From CADCTB01 sp038214685 (GTDB taxonomy: Bacteria > Actinomycetota > Acidimicrobiia > Acidimicrobiales > AC-14), in assembly GCA_038214685.1 (NCBI GenBank), contig JBBQRO010000002.1:7196-71195 (forward strand): a stretch of DNA of 64,000 bases, written 5' to 3'. Within the stretch, counting starts at the first letter, position 1; each line of letters starts with the position of its first letter. Position numbers and translations under genes: made by a program. This document shows positions 1 to 8,323 of the stretch, piece by piece. The notes under the pieces were generated by a model. That model made no database searches and was not told where the DNA came from. It worked only from the letters and a program-made list of their open reading frames with translations.

Positions 1-1
1 C

Positions 2-316
2 CCGTTCACCACTCAGGAGGAGGTCGACGACACCCTTCGCCGGCTGGCCGGGCGCAACGAGCCACTGGCCGCCCGGCTCGAGCGCCGGCCGGGCCAGAAG
101 GAGAGCCGCTGGGCCCACCTCCTCGGCGGCGATCTGGCCGAAGCCCTGGCCGGCGACGACGACCACGACGAGCCGGCCGACGGCGCCCGCCCCGCCCCCC
201 GCACCGACCGGCTCGCCGCCCTCGAGGACGCAGTCGCCGACCTGCGGGCCGACCTCGATCGCCTCCGGGAGTCGCACCGGAGCCTGGTGTCCAGGCTCGG
301 GGAGTCCGATGACTGA
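2..316 (+). CDS. YceH/DUF480 (UPF0502) family protein, C-terminal part
   Basis: The frame is open from the left window edge and stops at TGA 314-316, so only about 104 C-terminal residues are present. The visible part has the second winged-helix segment typical of the UPF0502 family (RRLAGRNEPLAARL, then RRPGQKESRWAHLL). It is followed by an acidic linker and a short heptad-like helix near the end (ALEDAVADLRADLDRLRES), which in this family follows the winged helices. The molecular function of YceH proteins is not established. The identification rests on memory of the family pattern. Confidence 0.75.
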   Translation, partial: PFTTQEEVDDTLRRLAGRNEPLAARLERRPGQKESRWAHLLGGDLAEALAGDDDHDEPADGARPAPRTDRLAALEDAVADLRADLDRLRESHRSLVSRLGESDD

Positions 317-331
317 AACCCCCACGAACCG

Positions 332-2182
332 GTGACACGTCGTGCGATAGACGACACTGGGCGTCACCGGTTCGGGCGGGTGGCAATCGTCGCCCTCCTG
401 GCCCTCTTGGCCCTCCTTGTGGTTGTCGTCCCGGGCGGGGCGCCGGCCGCGGCCCAGGCCGGTCGTGAGCGCATCACCGCCTACCACGTGGAGATCCAGG
501 TCGAGGCCGCCGGCACCATGCTGGTGACCGAGACCATCGACTACGACTTCGCCTCGAACAGGCGCCACGGCATCTTTCGCGATATCCCCGTCCGCCTCGA
601 TTACGACAGCCGCTACGAGCGGGTCTTTCCCCTCGACGTGCTCTCCGTCGACGGCTCCGAGGGCACGCCGGACGAGTACGAGCAGGACAGCGCCGGCAAC
701 GCAACCCGGCTCAAGATCGGCGACCCCGATAGGACCATCACCGGCGCCCACCGGTACACCATCACCTACCGGGTGAAGGCGGCGCTCAACGGGTTCCCCG
801 ACCACGACGAGCTCTACTGGAACGCAGTCGGCACCGAGTGGTCGGTGCCCATCGAAACGGTGACCGTCCGGGTGACCACACCCGCCGACATCACCGACGT
901 GGCCTGCTTCGGCGGCGGGAGCGGCTCCCGGCTGGCGTGCTCGAAGGCCGATCGGACGGGCCGGGTGGCGGCCTTCTCCCAGGGCGGGCTGGACGCCAAC
1001 GAAGGTCTCACAGTCGTGGTGGGCTTCGCCAAGGGGGCCGTGCCGCCACCGCGGCCGGTGCTCGACGAGCGCTGGAGCCTCACCCGGGCGTTCTCGGCCA
1101 CGCCGGCCACCGTCTCCGCCAGCCTGGCCCTGCTGGTCGTCGCCGTTCTCGGCATCTGCCGCCTGGCCTGGCGTACCGGGCGCGACCGCCGCTACGTCGG
1201 CTCGCCGGTCGACGCCGCGTTTGCGACCTCGGGCCAGGAGGAGACTGTGCGGCCGTCTTTCGGGCCCTTCGGCGCCGGGGAGACGCCCGTCGAGTACGTG
1301 CCTCCCGACGGCCTCCGCCCGGGCCAGGTGGGCACTCTGGTCGACGAAGCGGCGAACACCCTCGACGTGACGGCCACCATCGTCGACCTGGCGGTGCGGG
1401 GCTACCTGCGCATCGACGAGATCCCGAAGAAGGGCTTCTTCGGGAAACCGGACTGGACGCTCACCGAGCTCCGGGACGGCGCCGACCTGCGGGCCTACGA
1501 GCGCTCCCTGCTCGACGGCCTGTTCAAGGACGGCGCCGAGGTCACCTTGGCGTCGCTGCGAAACACCTTCGCCACCCGGCTCGGACAGGTGCAGGACGCC
1601 CTCTACGACGACGCCCTTGCCGAGGGCTGGTTCGTGGGCCGGCCCGACAAGATCCGGCTCCGGTGGCGGATCATCGCCGGTATCGCCCTGGTGCTGGCCC
1701 TCATCCTTCTGGTGGTGCTGGCCGCCGCCACCCACGCCGCCCTGGTCGCCGTCCCCCTGGTGATCGGCGCAGTGATGCTGGCGGTCTCGGCCAAGCGCAT
1801 GCCCCGCCGGACGGCCAAGGGCACGGGCGTGCTGCGGCGGGTGGAGGGCTTCCGGCGGTTCATCGACGAGTCGGAGAGAGACCGGGCCCGGTTCGCCGAG
1901 CAGCAGCACCTGTTTTCCGAGTACCTGCCCTATGCCATCGTGTTCGGTGCCACCGAGAAGTGGGCCCGGGCCTTCGCCGGGCTCGACGGCGAGCTGCCCG
2001 AGCCCGGCTGGTACGGCGGGCACGGCGCCTTCACCGCAGCCGGCTTCTCCCACTCCATCGACGGTTTCGCCGTGACCACCGCCGGCACCATCACCTCAAC
2101 CCCGGCGGGGTCGGGCTCGAGCGGGTTCTCGGGAGGCTTCTCAGGCGGCGGTGGCGGAGGGGGCGGGGGAGGGTCGTGGTGA
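332..2182 (+). CDS. DUF2207 domain membrane protein with Gly-rich tail
   Basis: A 616-residue predicted membrane protein starting at GTG 332. Residues 1-43 form a signal-like segment (Leu/Val-rich core, then APAAAQA). Residues about 47-230 match the extracytoplasmic DUF2207 domain, with ITAYHVEIQV at the start and the family-typical HGIFRDIPVR. A transmembrane helix follows near 255-275, then a cytoplasmic part with two further helices near 447-487. The protein ends in a glycine run (SGGFSGGGG...SW), a common ending in this family that may keep the tail flexible. The role is unknown. It lies 85 bp upstream of the SpoIIE-type gene on the same strand. Confidence 0.85.
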   Translation: MTRRAIDDTGRHRFGRVAIVALLALLALLVVVVPGGAPAAAQAGRERITAYHVEIQVEAAGTMLVTETIDYDFASNRRHGIFRDIPVRLDYDSRYERVFPLDVLSVDGSEGTPDEYEQDSAGNATRLKIGDPDRTITGAHRYTITYRVKAALNGFPDHDELYWNAVGTEWSVPIETVTVRVTTPADITDVACFGGGSGSRLACSKADRTGRVAAFSQGGLDANEGLTVVVGFAKGAVPPPRPVLDERWSLTRAFSATPATVSASLALLVVAVLGICRLAWRTGRDRRYVGSPVDAAFATSGQEETVRPSFGPFGAGETPVEYVPPDGLRPGQVGTLVDEAANTLDVTATIVDLAVRGYLRIDEIPKKGFFGKPDWTLTELRDGADLRAYERSLLDGLFKDGAEVTLASLRNTFATRLGQVQDALYDDALAEGWFVGRPDKIRLRWRIIAGIALVLALILLVVLAAATHAALVAVPLVIGAVMLAVSAKRMPRRTAKGTGVLRRVEGFRRFIDESERDRARFAEQQHLFSEYLPYAIVFGATEKWARAFAGLDGELPEPGWYGGHGAFTAAGFSHSIDGFAVTTAGTITSTPAGSGSSGFSGGFSGGGGGGGGGGSW

Positions 2183-2211
2183 TGAGGCCACCACGGGTGC
2201 GGCGCGGGTCT

Positions 2212-2259
2212 TACAATGAAAGCCGTGTCGACCTCTGGCTTGGGGATGCAGCGGAGGAG
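2212..2259 (+). promoter_or_regulatory. Putative -10 (TACAAT) and strong Shine-Dalgarno before the SpoIIE-type gene
   Basis: TACAAT at 2212-2217 is a 5/6 match to the -10 consensus. No good -35 hexamer is visible 16-18 bp upstream. GGAGGAG at 2253-2259 sits 8 nt before ATG 2268 and fixes that start. A transcript from this promoter would have a leader of about 45 nt. Confidence 0.4.
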
Positions 2260-2267
2260 TCCGGTCA

Positions 2268-4883
2268 ATGAGTGACAGCGTGCTCTTCCTATCCCCGGCG
2301 TCGGTGCTCGATGCCGTCAGCCGCGCCGTGGTCGCCACCGATGTCGGCGGGACAATCATCCACTGGAACCGCAGCGCCGAGAGGCTCTACGGGTGGGCGG
2401 CAGCGGAGGCGCTCGGCCGCAACATCGTCGAGCTCCTCGTGCCTCGCACCCTCACCAGCCGGGCGGACGCAATCCTCGATCAGATCCGGGTCGGCGGGGA
2501 ATGGTCCGGAGAGTTCCTCACCTGCCACAAGGACGGGCGCACGTTGCAGGTCACGGTGGCCGACCGGGCCGTCCTCGACGACGACGGCCGCGTGGTCGCC
2601 GTGGTTGGCGAGTCCGAGGACGCTTCGGCGGGACGGCCCGGTCGGCTCGAGTCGGAGTTGCGCACTACCCGTGACGAGCAGCGCCTGGCCCTCGACGCCG
2701 GCCGGCTGGGCATTCTCCGCTGGGACCGGGAGACGTCGCTGGTGGCCCTCGACGCCACCGCCGAGGCCCTGCTCGGCCTCGACGCCCAGTCCTTCGACGG
2801 CAGCTTTGCGTCCTGGGCGGCGCTGGTTCACTCCGACGATCGTGACCGCGTACTGAACGTGCTCGACCAGGCGGTGGAGACCAAGGGCGGCTACGACCTC
2901 GAGTACCGCGTCACCTGGCCCGACGGGTCGATCCACTGGCTGGAGGGCCGGGGCCAGGTCACCCTTGACGACAAGGGGACGGTGACGGGCCGCATCGGGT
3001 GCATGGCCGACATCACCGCCCGGCGTCTGGCCGACGATGAGCGGGCCCACCTGCTCTCGGTCGAACGCTCGACCCGCGCCGAGGCCGAGACGGCCGCTAC
3101 CCGGCTGCGGGGCCTGCAGGCGGTCACCATATCGCTCATACGGGCGGTCGACGCCCGCTCGGTGGCCGAGGCCGTCCTCACTGAAGGCGTACCCGCTCTG
3201 GGCGGTCGCACCGGCTCCATCCTGCTCGTCGCCGACGACGGCGAGACCGTGGAGATGGTGCACGATGTCGGCTACCGGGACGACGTCAAGACGCGCTGGC
3301 GGAGCTTTCCGCTCGCTGCCGCGCTGCCGGCGAGCGAAGCCATCCGCACAGGCGAGATCGTCCTTCTCAACGGAGCGGCCGACCGCGACGAGCGGTACCC
3401 GATCTTCAAGGGGGCGCCGATGGTCGGTGATCTCGCCGTCGCCGTCGCCCCCCTCATCGATGAGGACGGAACCGCCTTCGGCGCCATGGTCGTGGGCTTC
3501 GCCGAGCCCCGCCGGTTCACCGACGGCGAGCTGCGGATCCTCAGCGCCCTGGCGGCGCAGTGCGCCACCGCCCTGCGGCGGGCCGCCCTGCACGAGGACG
3601 CCCGGGCAGCTGCAGGTGCCGAGCGCGCCGCCCGCCTGGCCGCCGAGCGGGCCCAGGAACGGCTGGCCTTCCTGGCCGAGGCCTCCTCCACACTGGCGTC
3701 ATCGGTCCTCGACCTGCAGACCACCCTTGCCCGGGTGGTCGAGCTGGCCGTGCCCCGGCTGGCCGATGGTTGTGCCATCCAGCTGGTCGACGAGCGGGGC
3801 CGGGCGCAACCGGCAGCTGTGTCCCATGTCGACCCCCGGCAGGTCGATCGTCTCCGACGGGTGGCCGACAACGTCGACGTCCACGTCAGCCACGGTCACG
3901 TCAGCCACGGTCACATCGTCGACGGCGATGGCGGGCCGTGGACGGTGGCAGTCGTCCCCCTCCGATCACAGAGCCGGGCCGTGGGTGCGGTCACCCTGGT
4001 CACCGGGGCCGAGCGCCCACTCGAGCATGCCGATCTCCAGCTCGCCGAGCAGTTGGCGGTTCGCGCCGGGACCGCCATCGAGAACGCCCGGCTCTTCGCC
4101 GACCGGAGCAGAGTGGCCCGCAGCCTGCAGGCCAGCCTGCTCCCCCCCAGCCTGCCCAGCATCCCCGGCCTCGAGTTGGGCGCCCGCTATGCGCCGGCCG
4201 GCGAGGGCGTCGAGGTGGGCGGCGACTTCTACGACGCGTTCGCCGTCGACAGCGGTCGATGGCTGCTGGTCGTCGGCGACGTACGCGGCAAGGGCGTCGA
4301 CGCCGCCGCCGTCACCGGTCTGGCCCGCCACACAATCCGGTCGATCGCCATGTACGAGGCCCGACCGTGCATGATCCTTGCTCACCTCAACCGCGTGCTC
4401 CTCGCCGCCGAAGCTGATCGGGTGACCGCACTGGCGTCGTGCCAGGAAACGCCCTGGGAGCTCACCGAGCCCCGCTTCTGCACCGTGGCCGCCGCCATCG
4501 TCGAGCCACGACCGGATGGTGCCACCGTCGTGGTGTGCTCGGGCGGGCACCCGCTGCCCCTCGTAGTCCGGGCTGGCGGCGAGTGTGAAGCCGTGGGGCG
4601 CCCGGGCTCCCTCCTGGGTGCGTCGGCCGAGATCGAGCTGCACGATGTCGAGGTCGAGCTCGGCCCGGGTGACGCGCTGGCGTGCTTCACCGACGGTGTC
4701 GTCGAGCGCCACCAAGGCCGGGCCTACTTCGACGAGGCCGGCATCGCTGCGGTCCTGCGCGAGTTCGCCGGTTCGGATGCCGCAACCCTTGCCGCCCGTA
4801 TCGAGCACGAGGCTCGCGACCTCTTCGCCGACAACCCCCACGACGACATGGCGGTGCTGGTGGCCAGGGTGCCGCCGGCATGA
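2268..4883 (+). CDS. PAS-PAS-GAF-GAF-SpoIIE (PP2C) phosphatase
   Basis: An 871-residue soluble sensor phosphatase. Order: PAS 1 (about 10-120), PAS 2 (about 140-255, with a PAC-like DLEYRVTWPDGSIHWLEGR), GAF 1 (about 285-435), short coiled coil, GAF 2 (about 470-605), and SpoIIE/PP2C domain (about 635-870). The metal-binding motif VGGDFYD places an Asp at residue 653, followed by GDVRGKG and, near the end, DNPHDDMAVLVAR. Proteins of this layout dephosphorylate STAS anti-anti-sigma factors in partner switching, with PAS/GAF domains sensing unknown signals. The stop overlaps the next start (ATGA), so translation is probably coupled to the anti-sigma kinase downstream. Its STAS substrate is not in the window. 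Confidence 0.92.
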   Translation: MSDSVLFLSPASVLDAVSRAVVATDVGGTIIHWNRSAERLYGWAAAEALGRNIVELLVPRTLTSRADAILDQIRVGGEWSGEFLTCHKDGRTLQVTVADRAVLDDDGRVVAVVGESEDASAGRPGRLESELRTTRDEQRLALDAGRLGILRWDRETSLVALDATAEALLGLDAQSFDGSFASWAALVHSDDRDRVLNVLDQAVETKGGYDLEYRVTWPDGSIHWLEGRGQVTLDDKGTVTGRIGCMADITARRLADDERAHLLSVERSTRAEAETAATRLRGLQAVTISLIRAVDARSVAEAVLTEGVPALGGRTGSILLVADDGETVEMVHDVGYRDDVKTRWRSFPLAAALPASEAIRTGEIVLLNGAADRDERYPIFKGAPMVGDLAVAVAPLIDEDGTAFGAMVVGFAEPRRFTDGELRILSALAAQCATALRRAALHEDARAAAGAERAARLAAERAQERLAFLAEASSTLASSVLDLQTTLARVVELAVPRLADGCAIQLVDERGRAQPAAVSHVDPRQVDRLRRVADNVDVHVSHGHVSHGHIVDGDGGPWTVAVVPLRSQSRAVGAVTLVTGAERPLEHADLQLAEQLAVRAGTAIENARLFADRSRVARSLQASLLPPSLPSIPGLELGARYAPAGEGVEVGGDFYDAFAVDSGRWLLVVGDVRGKGVDAAAVTGLARHTIRSIAMYEARPCMILAHLNRVLLAAEADRVTALASCQETPWELTEPRFCTVAAAIVEPRPDGATVVVCSGGHPLPLVVRAGGECEAVGRPGSLLGASAEIELHDVEVELGPGDALACFTDGVVERHQGRAYFDEAGIAAVLREFAGSDAATLAARIEHEARDLFADNPHDDMAVLVARVPPA
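3882..3911 (+). repeat. 15-bp tandem duplication inside the GAF 2 coding region
   Basis: CACGTCAGCCACGGT occurs twice head to tail (3882-3896 and 3897-3911). It keeps the frame and gives a His-rich stretch HVSHGHVSHGH in the second GAF domain. It looks like a recent slip duplication; length variation between strains is possible. Confidence 0.9.
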
Positions 4884-5296
4884 GGCCCGTTGTGCAACGC
4901 CAAACTTTCCCCTCTACGCCGGCCAGCGCCGGTGACGCCCGTCGCTTCGTGGAGTCGGTCCTCGCCGACTCGGGCCTGGATCAACTGACCTACGCGGCCA
5001 CCATGCTCGTCAGCGAGCTGGTCGCCAACGCCGTCCTCCACACCGGCACCCCCTTCGTGGTGGTGGTAGCACCCGACGGCGACAACCTACGGGTCGAGGT
5101 GCACGACGGAAGCCCCCAACTCCCGGTCCGCAAGCACTACTCCACCATGTCAGGCACCGGGCGGGGCCTGATGCTGGTGGAGCGGATGGCCACGACATGG
5201 GGATCCCACCGCACCGCCGACGGCAAGATGGTCTGGTTCGAGCTGGGCGGCCAAGCCGCACCCGTCGTCGACATCTTCGGCGTCGACGCACTGTGA
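4880..5296 (+). CDS. RsbW-like anti-sigma factor kinase (HATPase_c)
   Basis: A 138-residue GHKL ATPase starting at ATG 4880, which overlaps the phosphatase stop (ATGA 4880-4883). The N box is visible as SELVANAVLHT, the G1 region as VEVHDGSP, and the G2 lid as GTGRGLMLVERMA. Such proteins hold a sigma factor and phosphorylate a STAS antagonist. Coupling to a SpoIIE phosphatase fits a partner-switch pair. The SPQLP motif after G1 is common in the actinobacterial subgroup. No cognate sigma gene is adjacent, so it must act on one encoded elsewhere or on another target. Confidence 0.85.
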   Translation: MRPVVQRQTFPSTPASAGDARRFVESVLADSGLDQLTYAATMLVSELVANAVLHTGTPFVVVVAPDGDNLRVEVHDGSPQLPVRKHYSTMSGTGRGLMLVERMATTWGSHRTADGKMVWFELGGQAAPVVDIFGVDAL

Positions 5297-5766
5297 GTCG
5301 GGCAGCCGGCCTCGTCCCGGTGCGCATCCTGGCGCTGCCCCTCGACGTATACTTACGTGCCTCGGAGCACAGCGACGAGCTGCTGCGGGAGTTCGCGTTC
5401 ATCCGCGAGGAGAACGCCGACCACGTCCCCTCCCGCCTGCTGGCGCTCATCGAAGAACTCAACGCCCGTTTCGGGGGGTTCACGGAGGCCCCGACCCTCG
5501 CCATCCAGGCCGCGCTCGATCGGGGCGACGCCACCATCGACCTGTCCTACGACGTGCCCTGCGAAGCGGCGAGCGCCGCGCAGCGGCTGGGGTCGCTCCT
5601 CGACGAGGCCGACGAGTTCTGCCGCTCCGGCGACCTCCTGACCCTCGCCACCGTACCGGAGAGCCTGGCGTTCCGGCGGTGGTTCCTGGAGGAGTTCGTG
5701 CTGCAGATCGACGGGCGGCCGCCACGGCCGTGGTCCACTGTCGTGGACGGCACTGCGGGAGGATAG
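5293..5766 (+). CDS. Unknown protein coupled to the anti-sigma kinase
   Basis: 157 residues from GTG 5293, which overlaps the stop of the preceding gene (GTGA), so translation is probably coupled. The protein is mainly helical and acidic, with a central PSRLLALIEELNARFGGF and a C-terminal FRRWFLEEFVLQIDG. No signal peptide, membrane helix or known motif is visible. Position alone suggests a role in the phosphatase/anti-sigma module, perhaps as a binding partner. Product family not recognised. Confidence 0.7.
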   Translation: MSRAAGLVPVRILALPLDVYLRASEHSDELLREFAFIREENADHVPSRLLALIEELNARFGGFTEAPTLAIQAALDRGDATIDLSYDVPCEAASAAQRLGSLLDEADEFCRSGDLLTLATVPESLAFRRWFLEEFVLQIDGRPPRPWSTVVDGTAGG

Positions 5767-5842
5767 AAGCCGGTCAGGGTTTCGTGGCCGGCCGAGGGCG
5801 GAAGAACACCTCCTAGGTCGTCGACATCAAGGAGGCGCCTGC

Positions 5843-5977
5843 ATGGGACTCCTGGTCTCGATGCGCATGCCCGCCATCTCCATCCGCATCGGCCGTCACC
5901 GGTCGCCTCCCTCCCCGAAGGCGTCCGTCATTCCCTTCGCGACGCCGGATTCAGCCGTCCGGCCGTCTCCCTCATGA
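5843..5977 (+). CDS. Small ORF (44 aa) with a strong ribosome-binding site
   Basis: ATG 5843 is preceded by AAGGAGG (5829-5835) at a good distance. The frame runs 44 codons to TGA 5975-5977, ending 11 nt before the GTG of the next anti-sigma kinase. The peptide begins MGLLVSMRMPAISIRIGRH and is basic, then Ser/Pro-rich. No family is recognised. It could be a real small protein or a leader whose translation opens the downstream start. The Shine-Dalgarno is better than that of most genes in the window. Confidence 0.4.
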   Translation: MGLLVSMRMPAISIRIGRHRSPPSPKASVIPFATPDSAVRPSPS

Positions 5978-5988
5978 GAGGACCAGCC

Positions 5989-6426
5989 GTGAGGATTTCG
6001 CTCGTGCTCTGCCTTCCCCGGGACTCTTCGACGCTTTCCGTCGTGCGCCACATCGCCGCATCCGCCCTGAAGGAGCTGGGAGTGGTGACCGAGGAGATCG
6101 ACGATGTCACCCTCGCCGTCACCGAGGCGGCGGCGAACGTAGTGAAGCACTCCGGCGCCGACGACCAGTACGAGGTGCACGTGGTCATCGAGGACACAAC
6201 GTGTGAGATCCGCGTGGTGGACAAGGGCCGCGGGTTCGACTCCGACACGCGTCGAGTGGCCATGGCCGGTCCATCCGAGGAGCAGGGCCGGGGCATGGCC
6301 CTCATGGCCGCCCTGGTCGACTCCGTGCGCTTCGAGTCCCGACCCGAGGCGGGCACGGTGGTCCACCTGGTCAAGGAGCTGACGCTGCGCCCCGAGGACC
6401 CGCTCAGGCGCCTGGTCGGAAGTTAG
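5989..6426 (+). CDS. Second RsbW-like anti-sigma factor kinase
   Basis: 145 residues from GTG 5989, chosen because the product then begins MRISLVLCLPRD, a usual family N-terminus, with AGAGGA at 5976-5981 as ribosome-binding site. An in-frame ATG lies at 5974. The HATPase motifs are VTEAAANVVKH (N box), VVDKGRGFD (G1) and GRGMALMAALVD (G2). Predicted to bind and inhibit a sigma factor and to phosphorylate a STAS protein. It faces a second SpoIIE-type gene on the other strand 9 bp away, so this short region carries two kinase/phosphatase pairs. Confidence 0.85.
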   Translation: MRISLVLCLPRDSSTLSVVRHIAASALKELGVVTEEIDDVTLAVTEAAANVVKHSGADDQYEVHVVIEDTTCEIRVVDKGRGFDSDTRRVAMAGPSEEQGRGMALMAALVDSVRFESRPEAGTVVHLVKELTLRPEDPLRRLVGS

Positions 6427-6435
6427 CCAGCCCCA

Positions 6436-7614
6436 TCAGCGCCGGGGCTGCCACTCCAGGAACACCAGGGTGGCGTCGTCCTCCAACTCCCCGCCACGGT
6501 GCTCGCGTAGCCGGCGGACCAGCCTCCGGAGGACCTCGGCCACCGGCAGGCTGCTGCCGAGGAACTCCTCGGCATCGTCGATCAGGCGCTCGACACCGAA
6601 CTCCGTGCCTCCCTGGGGACGAGCCTCGACCACGCCATCGGAGTAGAACAGCACCCGGTCGCCCGGCTGCAGCCCTACGTGACCGACCTCGGTGATCTGG
6701 ATGCCGAGGCCGAGCGGGAGGCACGGCTCGGCCTTCAGCTCACCCACGACCTTGGTCCCCCGGACCAGCAGCGGCGGTGGGTGGCCGGCGTTGACCCAGC
6801 GAAGGTCGCCGGTGGCCGCGTCGAGCTGGCAGATGTGACCGGTCACGAAGCCGTCTCCGTCGAGATGCTCGGCCAGCGCGTCGTCGATCTGTTCGGCGAT
6901 CACCGTGAGCGCCAGCCCCCGGCGCCGGCCGTGTCGGAAGCCCCCCAGCGCCAGGGTGCTGGCGAGGGTGGAGTGGACGCCATGGCCCATGGCGTCGAGG
7001 ATGGCAAAGTCGAACAGCTCGCCGTTGAGGGAGTAGTCGAAGGCGTCGCCGGCCACGAAGTAGGCCGGCTCGAGGATGCCGGCGATCGATAGCTCGGGTG
7101 AGGAGAACGCCAGCGGCGGCATGAGCATGTCCCACTGCATCTCGGCGGCCAAGTTCATGGGCCGGCGCCGCCGGCGCAGCTCGATCAGGTCGGTGTACCG
7201 GCCCGAGGTGTGCACCAGGTGCCCGGCCAGGAGCCCGAGGTCGTCACAGAGGGCGAGCAGGCCGTCGTCCACGTCGGCGAAGCCGAACTCGAGGACACCG
7301 ATGCGCTCGGCCCGCTCCCGTACTGGCGCGAACACCCGCCAGCCGCCCTCGACCTCGGCGGTGACGACCTCTTGCAGCTGGAACGCTCTGCCAGCGAGCG
7401 TCCCTTCGATGGCCACCCCCTTTGGCTCCTCGGCGAGGAGGTCGACGGCAATGCCGATCGGCTGCAGGTTGTCCTGTTCGTAGTCGGCCACGTACAGGAC
7501 GAGATGATGCCCGCCGGCATCCTGGAGGGCGGCGGCGATGTCGGCGGCCAAGAGGTCCGGAGCCGTCAGGGAGGCGCGCCGGAGAAGATCACTGATGATG
7601 TCCCGGCTGCGCAC
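6436..7614 (-). CDS. GAF-SpoIIE (PP2C) serine phosphatase, RsbU-like
   Basis: 392 residues. An N-terminal GAF-like region (about 20-140) is followed by a basic linker (RRRRRP) and a SpoIIE domain (about 155-390). Metal-site motifs VAGDAFDYSL, DAMGHGV and GELEDDATLVFL are visible, as are GHPPPLLV and FYSDGVVEAR. In the family it removes phosphate from a STAS anti-anti-sigma factor. It converges with the second anti-sigma kinase (9 bp between stops), suggesting functional pairing although the genes are not co-transcribed. Confidence 0.9.
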   Translation of the reverse strand: MRSRDIISDLLRRASLTAPDLLAADIAAALQDAGGHHLVLYVADYEQDNLQPIGIAVDLLAEEPKGVAIEGTLAGRAFQLQEVVTAEVEGGWRVFAPVRERAERIGVLEFGFADVDDGLLALCDDLGLLAGHLVHTSGRYTDLIELRRRRRPMNLAAEMQWDMLMPPLAFSSPELSIAGILEPAYFVAGDAFDYSLNGELFDFAILDAMGHGVHSTLASTLALGGFRHGRRRGLALTVIAEQIDDALAEHLDGDGFVTGHICQLDAATGDLRWVNAGHPPPLLVRGTKVVGELKAEPCLPLGLGIQITEVGHVGLQPGDRVLFYSDGVVEARPQGGTEFGVERLIDDAEEFLGSSLPVAEVLRRLVRRLREHRGGELEDDATLVFLEWQPRR

Positions 7615-7651
7615 TCCGCCAGCTTAGGGACCATTTGGCGGGATGGCGCCG

Positions 7652-7741
7652 CTAGAGCCCCCGGCGACGACCCCTGTACGCGTAGCCGCCGCCACCGAAG
7701 ATCAGGAACAGGACGAGCACGATGAGCAGGATGGTGAGCAT
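7652..7741 (-). CDS. Tiny DUF3309-like membrane protein (29 aa)
   Basis: ATG at 7741 gives a 29-residue peptide, MLTILLIVLVLFLIFGGGGY followed by a short Arg-rich end. One hydrophobic helix, a GGGGY turn and a basic tail resemble the very small DUF3309 proteins. The frame extends further upstream, but that extension has no family-like character. No clear ribosome-binding site is visible. Function unknown. Confidence 0.5.
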   Translation of the reverse strand: MLTILLIVLVLFLIFGGGGYAYRGRRRGL

Positions 7742-7778
7742 GCCCGGTTCGTGCCCTGGTGTCGACCAGGGCAAACCC

Positions 7779-8210
7779 TCAGCCCGACCCTCGCCCCCGA
7801 AGCGGGATGGTGGCCAGCGCCGGCAGCCTCCGGTTCCGTGCGGCCAGGATGAAGGCAATGGCCACCACCGCCCCGATCTCAGCGGTCGTGGCCTGCACGG
7901 CCATGTCGGTCCACGCCCGTTCTGTGAACCCCAGCAGGCCCGTCGTCCGGCTGAGGACCAGGGCGATCAGGGAGCCGACCGAGAAGGCCATGCCGGCCAC
8001 GGCAATCCGCACGTCGGGCCGGATCAGCAGGGCGAGGGCGAGCAGGACCGACAAGACCACATTGGCCATGAACATCGGCCCGATGTAGTCGATGCCGCGA
8101 TAGCCGCTCCGCCACAGCTGGAGGTGGATGCCCCCGCCGACGAGGACGAACATGGCTGCTGCGACCCGGGCGATCGGTTTCATGTCTGGTCTACGAGGCT
8201 GGACGCTCAT
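7779..8210 (-). CDS. Four-helix membrane protein, unknown
   Basis: 143 residues from ATG 8210; a second ATG at 8183 would remove nine residues, and the frame also extends upstream. Four hydrophobic segments are visible: VAAAMFVLVGGGIHLQLW, MFMANVVLSVLLALALLI, IAVAGMAFSVGSLIALVL and TAEIGAVVAIAFILAA. A His-Leu-Gln-Leu motif at the end of helix 1 is reminiscent of small actinobacterial integral membrane proteins of unknown role. The tail is basic. Confidence 0.65.
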   Translation of the reverse strand: MSVQPRRPDMKPIARVAAAMFVLVGGGIHLQLWRSGYRGIDYIGPMFMANVVLSVLLALALLIRPDVRIAVAGMAFSVGSLIALVLSRTTGLLGFTERAWTDMAVQATTAEIGAVVAIAFILAARNRRLPALATIPLRGRGSG

Positions 8211-8323
8211 TCGTATGGGCGCGGGACGATGCGGGCGGCGAGTGCCGGATCGAGCCGGCGGAGGACCTCGACGACGGCATCCCGGCTCCATGAGCGTCCC
8301 ACGGGTCACTACTTTACGAACTG

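Noticed and set aside
2289..3593. 434-codon minus-strand frame inside the SpoIIE-type gene
   Set aside because: Mirror of a real coding frame. The plus-strand protein has PAS, GAF and PP2C motifs.
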